64,000 bases of DNA from CAYJFG01 sp051881695. GTDB taxonomy: Bacteria; Bacillota; Clostridia; Oscillospirales; Acutalibacteraceae. The position numbers and the translations under genes were made by a program. Shown here in pieces: positions 54,158 to 62,381 of this stretch (position 1 is the first letter of the stretch; every line of letters starts with the position of its first letter). Under the pieces are notes generated by a model. That model did not search any database and was not told the DNA's origin. It worked only from the letters and a program-made list of their open reading frames with translations. The stretch spans positions 124,001 to 188,000 of the forward strand of contig JBJEQJ010000020.1 in the NCBI GenBank assembly GCA_051881695.1, written 5' to 3'.

Positions 54158-55651
54158 CTACACACCGTTTGCGTGAGCATTTTCAGCCGACATTTCGATA
54201 AGACATAGAATTGCCTCGTGGTGAGTATTGCAGAAACGCTCAAGATTAGGGTTTTGTCTGTCGCAGGCAAGAGTATACTGGGTAAGGTCGTTTGTTCCCA
54301 CACTGAAGAAATTGACCATAGGAGCAAGCTTGTCGCTGATAATTGCCGCAGCAGGTGTTTCGATCATTATTCCAAGCTCTACCTTATCGGAATATTTAAG
54401 ATTCTCTGCATTTAGTTCGCTCTTTACCTGATTGCAAAGCGCAAAAATATCTTCAAGCTCGCTTACGCTTGTAATCATTGGGAACATAATCCCCAAATTT
54501 CCGTAAGCAGAGGCTCTGTACAGCGCGCGAAGCTGGGTCTTAAAAATTTCGGGACGTGTAAGAGAGATGCGTATTGCGCGTAGTCCGAGCGCAGGGTTTT
54601 CCTCCTTATCCAAGTTAAAATAGTCTGCCTGCTTGTCAGCTCCTATATCAAGGGTGCGTATGACAACCTTTTTAGGAGACATACTTTCCAATACCTTCCT
54701 GTAAGCCCTGAGCTGTTCCTCCTCTGTGGGGTAGTCAGAGCTTTCAAGATAGAGAAATTCACTTCTGAAAAGTCCTATTCCGCCGGCATCGTTGAGAATA
54801 ACATCATTAATATTACCCACATTTCCGATATTTGCGAAAATATCTACTTTTGTGCCGTCAAGCGTAATGTTTTCTTTTCCCTTCAGCTTTTGCAGCGTAG
54901 CCTTCTTTTCCAGCTCAAGCTGTTGCTTTTTCTCATATGCAGCAACAGTTTCTTCATCGGGATTAATAATAAGCTCGCCGGTGAATCCGTCTGCAACGGC
55001 AAAATCACCGTCTTTTATTTTTGTTAGGAATGTATCTCCCACGCCGATAACAGCAGGGATATTCATATTTCGTGCAAGAATTGCCGTATGTGAATTTGAC
55101 GAGCCGTGAGCAGTAACAAACGCAAGCACCTTGCTTTTGTCCAGAAGTACCGTTTCGCTGGGTGTAAGGTCATCTGCACAGATAATTACCTTTTCAATTA
55201 AGGAGGAGTTTACAGACTCACTGCTTGTTAAGCAGGCGATTATTCTTGAGGAAATGTCCTTTACATCAACGGCTCTTGCCTGCATATAGTTGTCATCCAT
55301 AGAGGAGAACATCTGAGCAAAGCGGTCTGCAGTACTTGCAACAGCAGACTCGGCATTTATACCTTGCGAGTTAATCATTTCGATGATTTCGTCATTATAA
55401 TCCTCATCCTCTATCATCATCATATGGATTTCAAAAATCTTAGCGTTTTCCTCGCCGACCTCCTTCAGAGCTTTCTGATATATAGCTTCCAGCTGCTTAA
55501 TGGCGGATTGCTTTGCCGTTTCAAACCTTGCAAGCTCCGCTTTTACATCTTGAACATTAACGGCTTCTACATTAATATTACGGCGGTTAAAAACAGATAT
55601 TTTTCCAACGGCAACTGCACCGTATACACCAGTTCCCTTGAATTTGGTCAT
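54158..55651 (-). CDS. ptsI: phosphoenolpyruvate--protein phosphotransferase (PTS Enzyme I), prematurely terminated
   Basis: Enzyme I takes phosphate from PEP onto its active histidine and passes it to HPr. The 497 residues translated before TAG include the phosphohistidine loop GSSNSHTAILARNMNIPAV near residue 185, the PEP-binding IGLFRSEFLYL, GLRAIRISL and the region GIMIETPAAAI. Translation stops just before the VGICGEL-type motif with the catalytic cysteine, where relatives have a tryptophan (TGG versus TAG). The product as read should be inactive in PEP cleavage unless the amber codon is read through. The gene follows ptsH by 12 bases and precedes a strong terminator. Confidence 0.85.
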   Translation of the reverse strand: MTKFKGTGVYGAVAVGKISVFNRRNINVEAVNVQDVKAELARFETAKQSAIKQLEAIYQKALKEVGEENAKIFEIHMMMIEDEDYNDEIIEMINSQGINAESAVASTADRFAQMFSSMDDNYMQARAVDVKDISSRIIACLTSSESVNSSLIEKVIICADDLTPSETVLLDKSKVLAFVTAHGSSNSHTAILARNMNIPAVIGVGDTFLTKIKDGDFAVADGFTGELIINPDEETVAAYEKKQQLELEKKATLQKLKGKENITLDGTKVDIFANIGNVGNINDVILNDAGGIGLFRSEFLYLESSDYPTEEEQLRAYRKVLESMSPKKVVIRTLDIGADKQADYFNLDKEENPALGLRAIRISLTRPEIFKTQLRALYRASAYGNLGIMFPMITSVSELEDIFALCNQVKSELNAENLKYSDKVELGIMIETPAAAIISDKLAPMVNFFSVGTNDLTQYTLACDRQNPNLERFCNTHHEAILCLIEMSAENAHANGV

Positions 55652-55663
55652 ATCGTCACCCCA

Positions 55664-55921
55664 TTACAGATTAGCTTCCAGAAACTCTTTTATTCCCTTT
55701 TCTGCGGCTTCTTCATCTTCGCCGGTAACGGTAATTGTTACAGTATCTCCGCATTTAACGCCAAGCCCCATAAGAGCCATAAGCTTTGTGCAGGCAACGG
55801 TCTTTTCACCCTTAGTAATTGTGATTTCGCTGTTGTATGCTTTTGCCGCTTTGGCAAGCATACCTGCCGGTCTTGCGTGGATTCCAAGCTCGTCTTTAAT
55901 TGTGTAGGTAAAAGTTTTCAT
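55664..55921 (-). CDS. ptsH: HPr phosphocarrier protein lacking the regulatory Ser-46
   Basis: Carries phosphate from Enzyme I to sugar-specific EIIA domains. The 85 residues contain the active histidine in GIHARPAGMLAKAAK near residue 15. At the position of the regulatory serine (KSIMGVMSLG in Bacillus HPr) the sequence reads TKLMALMGLGVKCGD, so HPr kinase could not phosphorylate it at that site. GGATA-type spacing before the ATG is adequate. The gene lies between ptsG and ptsI on the same strand; a MITE-like element occupies the 178-base gap to ptsG. Confidence 0.92.
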   Translation of the reverse strand: MKTFTYTIKDELGIHARPAGMLAKAAKAYNSEITITKGEKTVACTKLMALMGLGVKCGDTVTITVTGEDEEAAEKGIKEFLEANL

Positions 55922-55970
55922 AATATTTATATCCTTTCTTTAAGCCGATAAATATCCGGCTTTTTTCTTG

Positions 55971-56101
55971 GGAAACACTGATTAAATCGTTTGTGCATAA
56001 TGCGCCGTCAGATTTTTCGTTAGATTGTACAAACAAACCGGCGGAAAATATGCAGGCAAGATGTGCAAACAGCTTTTTTTGCGTGATTTACTCAGCGGTT
56101 C
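55971..56101. mobile_element. MITE-like element, copy B (about 130 bp), between ptsG and ptsH
   Basis: Starts GGAAACACTGATTAAATCG as in copy A and ends GATTTACTCAGCGGTTC. It lacks the roughly 40 bases with the GTAATGC/GCATTAC hairpin found in A and C; in A that segment is bounded by CAAACC direct repeats, so B looks like a deletion derivative. Its right end abuts the ptsG stop codon (TGA read from 56102 to 56100). Confidence 0.8.
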
Positions 56102-58232
56102 ACTCAATTTCAATAATTTTATCTCCTGCCGATATGCTGCCGTCTGCAACGGCGGTTATAGTGCTGTAATCATCAGTGTTGCAGATAATCATAGGGGTAG
56201 TAGTTTTATATCCTGCATTTCTGATTCCGTCTATATCGAAAGAAATCAGTAAATCGCCCGTATGAATTTCCTGACCGTCACAAACGTGTGCTTCAAAGAA
56301 CTGTCCGTTCAGCTTAACAGTATCAATTCCTATATGAAGCAGTATTTCGCAGCCGGAATTTGAAAGAAGATTAACGGCGTGCTTAGTGTCAAATACCATA
56401 TCAACCTTTCCGTTGCAGGGAGCATAAAGCTCGCCGTACGTTGGTTCAACGGCAATTCCGTCGCCCAGAACTTTTGCGGAAAATACCTCGTCCTCAACAT
56501 TCTCAAGCTGTACTGCCGTTCCGTTCAGATGGGAATACAATATCTTGGTATTGCAATCACTCTTTTCAGATGTGACTTCATCTTTATTTTCGGCAGAAAC
56601 CTGTTTACCCAACAGCTCATCAATATTTTCGGCGTCGGCGGTATCAAGAAAATCGTCAAAATTTGATTTTACAACCGAAACCTGCGGACCGTATACTATC
56701 TGTACGCCGTTTCCCTTATGAATAACGCCGGAAGCGCCGCTTTCCTTAAGCAGAGCGTCGTCAATCAATTCCGGATTGAATACTGTAATTCTCAGTCTTG
56801 TGGCACAGCAGTCTACGTCTGAAAGATTTGCTTTACCGCCAAGTCCCTTTAAAATAAGGGCGCTTACCCGGTCAGAGCCGTTTTTGGCTTTATCTGCCGA
56901 TTTTTTCTTTCTCTCGTTCATATCCTGCCGGGTATAAAGCTTTGTTTCTTCATCGTCGGCTTCTCTTCCGGGAGTTTTGAAATTGAATTTTTTAATCATA
57001 AAGTAGAATACAAAGTAGTAAATTACTGCATAAGCAAGTCCTACAATTACAATCCAAATCCAGTTTGTTTTATCGTTGCCCTGTAAAATGCCGAACAATG
57101 TAAGGTCAATAGCGCCGCCAGAGAAGGTCATACCCACGCCTACATTGAATATATGCATAAGCATATACGAAAGTCCGGCAAGAACGCAGTGTACCGCATA
57201 CATAGCAGGTGCTACAAAGAGGAAAGTAAATTCCAGCGGCTCTGTAATGCCGGTAATCATTGAAGTAAGCGCCGCGGAGAGAAGCAGACCGCCGACAAGC
57301 TTTTTCTTTTCGGGACGTGCCGCCCTATATATTGCAAAAGCGGCAGCCGGCAAACCGAAAATCATAAAAGGAAATTTTCCGGACATAAACCTTGTCGCCT
57401 CAACCGAGAAATGCTCGGTTGTTTTTGAAGCAAGCTCGGCAAAGAAAATGTTTTGTGCACCCTGAACGGTAACACCGTCGATTATCATTGAGCCGCCAAG
57501 CTCCGTTTGCCAGAACGGCATATAGAAAACATGGTGCAAACCAAAGGGGATAAGGGCTCTTTCAATTATGCCGTAAATCCATGTTCCGGCATAACCTGAC
57601 TGAAGCACAAGCTGACCCAGCTGTGCAATGCCTGCCTGAACAACGGGCCATACAAAGAACATAAGTGAACCGACAAGAAGATATACGACGCTGCATATTA
57701 TCGGCACAAACCTTGTACCGCCAAAGAAAGACAAAACCTGCGGAAGCTGAATTTTATAAAATCTGTTGTGCAGGGCTGCAACGCCAAGTCCCACAATAAT
57801 ACCGCCGAATACACCCATTTGAAGAGTTGTTATGCCGAGCGTTGTTGTGGTAGAGTTTGCAGGCATAGCCTCTATGCCGCCCTTTGCGGCAATGAGAGTG
57901 CTGATAGCCGTGTTCATAATGAGATAGCTGATTGCGCCCGAAAGTGCGGCTACGGCTTTTTCTTTTTTTGCCATACCAATGGCAACACCCATTGCAAAAA
58001 GTAACGGAAGATTATCAAAAACTACGCTGCCTGTTTTACTCATAATATCCAGAATAGTATAAAGCAGGCCACCCTCTTTAATAATCTCTGTAAGGTTATA
58101 GGCTTCAAGGGTTGTGGGGTTTGTAAACGAGCTTCCAATACCGAGGAGAAGACCCGCAACAGGGAGCAGAGCGATTGGCAGCATAAAAGAACGCCCTACT
58201 CTTTGCAAAACACCGAAAACTTTGTCTTTCAT
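56100..58232 (-). CDS. ptsG: PTS glucose-type transporter subunit IICBA
   Basis: Sugar permease and kinase in one chain of 710 residues. The IIC domain (about 1-410) has MLPIALLPVAGLLLGIG, the ERALIPFGLHHVFYMPFWQ loop and GITEPLEFTFLFVAPAMYAV. The IIB domain near 465-540 has the phosphocysteine in VDCCATRLRITV, and the IIA domain near 570-710 has the active histidine in ILLHIGIDTVKLNGQFFEAH. Glucose or N-acetylglucosamine are the likely substrates, and the exact one is not certain. GGAGG precedes the ATG by 7 bases. First gene of ptsG-ptsH-ptsI. Its last codons touch MITE copy B. Confidence 0.92.
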   Translation of the reverse strand: MKDKVFGVLQRVGRSFMLPIALLPVAGLLLGIGSSFTNPTTLEAYNLTEIIKEGGLLYTILDIMSKTGSVVFDNLPLLFAMGVAIGMAKKEKAVAALSGAISYLIMNTAISTLIAAKGGIEAMPANSTTTTLGITTLQMGVFGGIIVGLGVAALHNRFYKIQLPQVLSFFGGTRFVPIICSVVYLLVGSLMFFVWPVVQAGIAQLGQLVLQSGYAGTWIYGIIERALIPFGLHHVFYMPFWQTELGGSMIIDGVTVQGAQNIFFAELASKTTEHFSVEATRFMSGKFPFMIFGLPAAAFAIYRAARPEKKKLVGGLLLSAALTSMITGITEPLEFTFLFVAPAMYAVHCVLAGLSYMLMHIFNVGVGMTFSGGAIDLTLFGILQGNDKTNWIWIVIVGLAYAVIYYFVFYFMIKKFNFKTPGREADDEETKLYTRQDMNERKKKSADKAKNGSDRVSALILKGLGGKANLSDVDCCATRLRITVFNPELIDDALLKESGASGVIHKGNGVQIVYGPQVSVVKSNFDDFLDTADAENIDELLGKQVSAENKDEVTSEKSDCNTKILYSHLNGTAVQLENVEDEVFSAKVLGDGIAVEPTYGELYAPCNGKVDMVFDTKHAVNLLSNSGCEILLHIGIDTVKLNGQFFEAHVCDGQEIHTGDLLISFDIDGIRNAGYKTTTPMIICNTDDYSTITAVADGSISAGDKIIEIE

Positions 58233-58514
58233 AAGATGCGCCTCCGTTTTGTAAATATACTATACTTAAAAAATAAAGCCTGTTATTCCTCTGTAAAAAT
58301 AGAATACCGTATTAATTGCAACAAAGGTGCAACAGAAATTTCCTTTTTTTATTTATTTTTATATTTTTTAATTTTATTCAGTCATTAACAGACTTTGTTG
58401 TGTGCGTTTTATTTTTGTGAGCATTTTAAGTGTAAGTATTTTTAAGATTAATTTTTTTCTTAAATATTTTTAATATAATAGGGTAAATGCTGAGTATGTG
58501 TCTGATTATAGTAT
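58233..58514. other. AT-rich gap upstream of ptsG
   Basis: Very AT-rich 280 bases upstream of ptsG. I found no convincing -35/-10 pair and no LicT/SacT-type antiterminator site. A GTTGCA direct repeat near 58316-58333 is the only visible feature. Confidence 0.4.
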
Positions 58515-58550
58515 AATAAAAAGCCTCCGGAAATAATCCGGAGGTGTGGT
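58515..58550 (-). terminator. terminator downstream of scfB, repeated cassette
   Basis: GCCTCCGG and CCGGAGGT pair around a 7-base loop; on the minus strand CTTTTTATTATAC follows. It differs from the ptsI terminator at 54029 by a compensated base pair (T-A for G-C), and about 45 flanking bases are alike. The 110 bases between it and the scfB stop contain no supportable gene. Confidence 0.75.
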
Positions 58551-58675
58551 ACTGAAAATAATTATAGTACAGAGGTAAAAATACCCTTGTTATTGTTAAT
58601 CGAACATATACTGAAAAATCGGCATTGTAAAGCTTTCGGGCTTTGTGTAAAGCGCTCTTGCCGCAACGGCATTTA

Positions 58676-60043
58676 TTAGGACTGTGCGGCTTTCATCATA
58701 ATTGCACACTCAATGCGCTTTTTAAAAAGCTCACAGCCGTATTTGTAAATTCCCGTTATTGAGCCTGTGGCATGATATGCGTTTGCCGCACAGCCGCCGC
58801 TGCAATAAAGCTTTGCCCAGCAGGCACGGCAGTCTTCTCTTGCATATGCATTGCACAGCTTGAATTCATTTTGCATTTCTTTGTTTGTAACGCCGTCGTA
58901 TATATTGCCGAGGCTGTATTTGGGGTCGCCGACAAACTGATGGCAGGGGAAAAGCTCTCCCCACGGAGTAACCGCCATATATTCTGTTCCCGATCCGCAG
59001 CCTGAAATCCTCTTGTAAATGCAGGGTCCGCCGGACAAATCAAGCATATAGTGGTAGAAGGTTATCGGTTTGCCCTCCTGTTCTCTTTTAAGCATTTCCT
59101 TTGCCAGAATTTCGTATTGCTCAAATAAAACTGGTAAATCATCATATGTAAGCGCATAGGGGTCATCAGGGGCGCATACCACCGGCTCCATTGAAAGCTC
59201 GGTAAAGCCTAAATCCGCCATATGGAAAATATCGTTTGTAAAATCTGTGTTGTTGTGTGTAAAGGTGCCCCTTACATAATAGCCCTTATTACCGCGCCTT
59301 TTTACAAACTCCTGAAATTTCGGCACAATGACATCGTAGCTGCCCTGTCCGTTTATTGTTTTGCGAAGATTATCGTGAATTTCACGTCTGCCGTCAAGGC
59401 TTAAAACTACATTGTGACATTCTCTGTTTGCAAATTCTATTACATCATCGTCAATAAGCACGCCGTTTGTTGTAAGGGTAAAGCGGAAATTTTTGTTTTT
59501 CTCTTTTTCAATGCTTCTGGCGTATGCAACAATCTGCTTTACAACATCAAAGTTCATAAGCGGCTCGCCGCCGAAGAAATCCACCTCAAGATTTACTCTG
59601 CTGCCGGAATTTTCGATAAGAAAATCTATTGCTCTTTTGCCGACCTCAAAGCTCATAAGCGCCCTTTCACCGTGGTATTTACCTTGGCTTGCAAAGCAAT
59701 ATTCGCAGTTTAAGTTACAGGTGTGCGCTATGTGCAGACAAAGCGCCTTTATCTCTGTACTTCTGTTTTTAAAATCGAAGGCTAAATCTGCATATTTATC
59801 CTCTGTAAAAAGCTTGCCGCACGCTTTAAGCTCTTCAACATCATCAATGCAGTCGGATATTTCCTGCTCGTTTATATCGTCAAATCCGCTGTACTTTTCA
59901 AGCATAGCAGATATTATCTCTTCCCTTGTATGTGTTTTATACATCTCTATAACATCGTATGCCAGCTTGTCCACACTGTGCACGCTTCCGCTGAACACGT
60001 CAAGAACTATGTTATAGCCGTTAAGCTTGTATTGGTGAATCAT
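58676..60043 (-). CDS. scfB: SCIFF peptide maturase, radical SAM/SPASM enzyme
   Basis: Installs Cys-to-Thr thioether cross-links in the SCIFF peptide encoded just upstream. The 455 residues contain an N-terminal peptide-recognition region, the radical SAM cluster motif HTCNLNCEYCFASQG near residue 110, DFFGGEPLMN, and a C-terminal SPASM region with auxiliary-cluster cysteines (GGPCIYKRISGCGSG, FPCHQF, EDCRACWAKLYCSGGCAANA, KYGCELF). Length and motifs match the clostridial SCIFF maturase. AAGGAG lies before the ATG. It follows scfA with a hairpin in the gap that may lower its expression relative to the peptide. Confidence 0.94.
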   Translation of the reverse strand: MIHQYKLNGYNIVLDVFSGSVHSVDKLAYDVIEMYKTHTREEIISAMLEKYSGFDDINEQEISDCIDDVEELKACGKLFTEDKYADLAFDFKNRSTEIKALCLHIAHTCNLNCEYCFASQGKYHGERALMSFEVGKRAIDFLIENSGSRVNLEVDFFGGEPLMNFDVVKQIVAYARSIEKEKNKNFRFTLTTNGVLIDDDVIEFANRECHNVVLSLDGRREIHDNLRKTINGQGSYDVIVPKFQEFVKRRGNKGYYVRGTFTHNNTDFTNDIFHMADLGFTELSMEPVVCAPDDPYALTYDDLPVLFEQYEILAKEMLKREQEGKPITFYHYMLDLSGGPCIYKRISGCGSGTEYMAVTPWGELFPCHQFVGDPKYSLGNIYDGVTNKEMQNEFKLCNAYAREDCRACWAKLYCSGGCAANAYHATGSITGIYKYGCELFKKRIECAIMMKAAQS

Positions 60044-60073
60044 AAGTGTTCGGTACTCCTTTCAAAACAAAAG

Positions 60074-60102
60074 GAAAGCCGTCCAACCTTTCGGTTAAAA
60101 CG
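60074..60102 (-). terminator. hairpin between scfA and scfB
   Basis: AGCCGT and ACGGCT with an inner AACC/GGTT stem (60074-60102); on the minus strand TTCCTTTTG follows. A leaky terminator here would give many copies of peptide mRNA per maturase mRNA. Confidence 0.6.
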
Positions 60103-60135
60103 GCTGTTAATTTCCTAAAATTCAGTTTAATTAAA

Positions 60136-60288
60136 TTATTTTGCTGACAAGCATTTCTCGCACTGCTGGTTTGCAACGCCGCAGGAGGTTTTGCATGCAG
60201 ACTGACAAGAGGTCTGACATTCGCCGCAGCCGCCTGTTTTAACGCTTTTTTTAAGGTCACGAGTTTCAATAGTTTTTATTCTTTTCAT
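60136..60288 (-). CDS. scfA: SCIFF ribosomal peptide precursor (six cysteines in forty-five)
   Basis: A 50-residue peptide beginning MKRIKTIETRDLKKSVKTGG, followed by the cysteine-rich core GCGECQTSCQSACKTSCGVA that defines SCIFF peptides. Cysteines are at residues 21, 24, 28, 32 and 36. Two more cysteines (43 and 46) lie in the tail ...QQCEKCLSAK, slightly longer than the textbook form. The maturase next door cross-links Cys to Thr residues in the core. AAGGAG lies about 10 bases before the ATG and a near-consensus promoter lies 45 bases upstream. The function of the mature peptide is unknown. Confidence 0.93.
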   Translation of the reverse strand: MKRIKTIETRDLKKSVKTGGCGECQTSCQSACKTSCGVANQQCEKCLSAK

Positions 60289-60331
60289 ATAAATCGTACT
60301 CCTTGCAGATTTAATTTATTTATCGAATAAA

Positions 60332-60360
60332 ATTCTAGCACAGTAAAAGCTATTTGTCAA
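60332..60360 (-). promoter_or_regulatory. promoter of scfA-scfB
   Basis: Minus strand TTGACA (60355-60360), 17-base spacer, TAGAAT (60332-60337). MITE copy C ends 19 bases upstream of the -35. Confidence 0.8.
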
Positions 60361-60378
60361 TCATCACATTTTTATTAA

Positions 60379-60591
60379 GGAAACACTGATTTTTCTGCCT
60401 CCCTTGTTAAAGTGTTTTTCTGCCTCCCTTGTTAAAGGGAGGTGGCAGGCGCAAGCCTGTCGGAGGGATTCTTCTTAGCACATACAAACCGCAGTAATGC
60501 TGACGCATTACGAGATTTTTTGGGCAAGCCGGCGGAAAATATGCAAGCAAGATGTGCAAACAGCTTTTAGCGTTATTTATTCAGTGATTCC
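60379..60591. mobile_element. MITE-like element, copy C (213 bp), with a nested second repeat
   Basis: Left end GGAAACACTGATT and right end TTATTTATTCAGTGATTCC match the termini of copies A and B. Its left interior is replaced by a 25-base tandem duplication (TTTTCTGCCTCCCTTGTTAA, twice, 60391 and 60416) and by repeat family 2 (CCTCCCTTGTTAAAGGGAGG, then CAGGC/GCCTG and GGAGGGATT, 60420-60474). The right half (from about 60484) is the standard MITE interior, including the GTAATGC/GCATTA hairpin. It is therefore a chimera of two repeat families. Confidence 0.8.
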
Positions 60592-60718
60592 GTAATATTT
60601 ATGTGATAAAAATCGCACCTTCATCTATAAAAGTGTGATTCTAAAACTGTGTCTAAATTAATTGAAAAAATAGAAATTTATTGACCTTGGTTTGTATATG
60701 AATTTAGCTTTTTAAAAG

Positions 60719-62134
60719 CTATAAATCCACCGCAAAAATCTCCTGCGGTGCTTTGCCATAGGTTGAATTTACACGCACTCCGGATTTTTCAAGCTCATCA
60801 ATTTTACTTATAATATCCTGCGTGATTATTTCTCCCGGAACTAAAAGCGGAACTCCCGGAGGGTAAGTCCATATATATTCAAGCGCTGCCGTATTGGCGG
60901 CGTTTTTTATTTTGATAAAATTGCCGGAGTGCTTTTTTCTTTCGCACGCATTAAAAGCCTTTAAAGGGGGAGCACACAGGGGGAGAGTATATGTGCTTAT
61001 TTTGCTTTGCTTACATTCTTCGTCAATTTCCAAAAGAGCGTTAAATAGTCGGTCAAAGCCCTCCTTTGAGTCGCAGACCGACGTCATTGCAATTACATAA
61101 TCAGAATATGCCATTTCAAGCTCAATTTTATATTTACTGCGCAGAATTTCTGCAAGCTTATGTCCGTTAAGCTCTGTATTGCGTGTTGAAATTATTATTT
61201 TGCTTTTGTCAAAATCAAAAAAGCTGTGGTTATTTTTTGCGTCGTTTCCAAAGCATAGAATTTTAAGCCGTTTAAAAGCTTTGCAGCCTTTTGAAAAGCC
61301 GGTTAAAAGACGTATATAGCGTTCAAATAAAGCGCTGTCGGAGCTGATTATGTCAAGGCACCGCTCGACTGAGCTCATCAGAATGTAAGACGGACTGCTT
61401 GTCTGGAACACAGACAGATTTTCGGCAATTGCGTCTGAGTATTTATTGCTGTTTGTAATTAACAGCGCAGTCTGTGTGAGCGACGGCAGAGTTTTGTGCA
61501 GGCTTACAACTGCTGCCGTCGCGCCAAGGCTTACAGCCTCTGACGGAAATGCTGAGGAAAAGGGAAAATGTGCGCCGTGCGCCTCGTCAACAAAAACAGG
61601 CACTCCAAAGCGGCTTGCCGTTTCGGAAATAGCTTTAATATCAGAAACAACACCCTCGTAAGTAGGGGAGGTGATAATAATCAGCTTTGTGTTTTTGTTT
61701 TCTCTCAACAGCTTTTCAATCTGTTCGGGAGTTATTGATGACGAAATACCAAACTCTTTATCTGTATTTGGTACGGCATACACAGCGTTAAGTCCGCAAA
61801 GCTCTATTGCGTTATATACAGATTTGTGGCAGTTACGCATGACTATTACGGTATCGCCAAAGCCTGTAAAGGAGCGTATTGCCGCTAAAATGCCGGCAGT
61901 TGCCCCGTTTACAAGCATAAAGGCACGATTGACCCCGTAAAGGTGAGATGCCTTGTCCTCAATTGCCTTTATACAGCCGTCGGCATTTTGCAGATTGTCA
62001 AAGCCGTCTATCTCTGTAAGGTCAATTTCATAGGGTATAGTGCCGTCAAAAAGAGCGCTGTTGCGCTTGTGCCCCGGCATATGGAAGGGGTATATTCCGG
62101 TTTCAGAGTATTTTTTTAATTTGTCGTAAAGCAT
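60719..62134 (-). CDS. Orn/Lys/Arg decarboxylase-family PLP enzyme
   Basis: A 471-residue fold-type I PLP enzyme of the small Firmicute arginine/lysine/ornithine decarboxylase group (SpeA/YaaO-like). Features: PFHMPGHKRN at the N-terminus, DLTEIDGFDNLQNADGCIKA, LVNGATAGILAAIRSF, the Asp of VFVDEAHGAHF, and the PLP lysine in VVSLHKTLPSLTQTA. The C-terminal small domain ends YPPGVPLLVPGEIIT. It probably starts polyamine synthesis from arginine or lysine; the substrate is not determined. GAGG is 8 bases from the ATG, and a perfect 18-base palindrome lies just upstream. Monocistronic. Confidence 0.88.
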   Translation of the reverse strand: MLYDKLKKYSETGIYPFHMPGHKRNSALFDGTIPYEIDLTEIDGFDNLQNADGCIKAIEDKASHLYGVNRAFMLVNGATAGILAAIRSFTGFGDTVIVMRNCHKSVYNAIELCGLNAVYAVPNTDKEFGISSSITPEQIEKLLRENKNTKLIIITSPTYEGVVSDIKAISETASRFGVPVFVDEAHGAHFPFSSAFPSEAVSLGATAAVVSLHKTLPSLTQTALLITNSNKYSDAIAENLSVFQTSSPSYILMSSVERCLDIISSDSALFERYIRLLTGFSKGCKAFKRLKILCFGNDAKNNHSFFDFDKSKIIISTRNTELNGHKLAEILRSKYKIELEMAYSDYVIAMTSVCDSKEGFDRLFNALLEIDEECKQSKISTYTLPLCAPPLKAFNACERKKHSGNFIKIKNAANTAALEYIWTYPPGVPLLVPGEIITQDIISKIDELEKSGVRVNSTYGKAPQEIFAVDL

Positions 62135-62148
62135 ATGTTCCTCGCTTT

Positions 62149-62166
62149 TATACTAATATTAGTATA
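62149..62166. promoter_or_regulatory. 18-bp perfect palindrome ahead of the decarboxylase gene
   Basis: TATACTAATATTAGTATA is a complete palindrome located 15 bases before the ATG, inside the untranslated leader and next to the ribosome binding site. It has the form of an operator for a dimeric repressor, or it could fold in RNA and hide the ribosome binding site. Confidence 0.6.
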
Positions 62167-62210
62167 GGTTACATCTTACTTATATTGCTTCTGCCTTATA
62201 TAACAAAACA

Positions 62211-62239
62211 ATTTTATCCCATAGTAAATCAACTGTCAA
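62211..62239 (-). promoter_or_regulatory. promoter of the decarboxylase gene
   Basis: Minus strand TTGACA (62234-62239), 17-base spacer, TAAAAT (62211-62216), giving a leader of about 70 bases that includes the 18-base palindrome. The remaining bases up to the nrdG terminator (62240-62381) show nothing supportable. Confidence 0.75.
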
Positions 62240-62381
62240 TTACAGCTTGAAATAAAGTCGGCAGCCCATACTTATATTTATTGTAAAAATTCAGGCGGAG
62301 AAATGTCTGTTACAGCAAGTGATGACGGAGTAAATGCCGCAGTTTGGCGGAGGTCACGGGGTGTGTGGTAATTGAATGAAA

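Noticed and set aside
54055..54327. A 90-codon minus-strand frame at the end of ptsI
   Set aside because: Wrong frame relative to Enzyme I and no ribosome binding site; the true continuation of ptsI is in the frame with the TAG.
62305..62371. Possible 22-codon peptide between the nrdG terminator and the decarboxylase promoter (plus strand)
   Set aside because: The GGAG is only two bases from the ATG and there is no promoter, homology or structural context.
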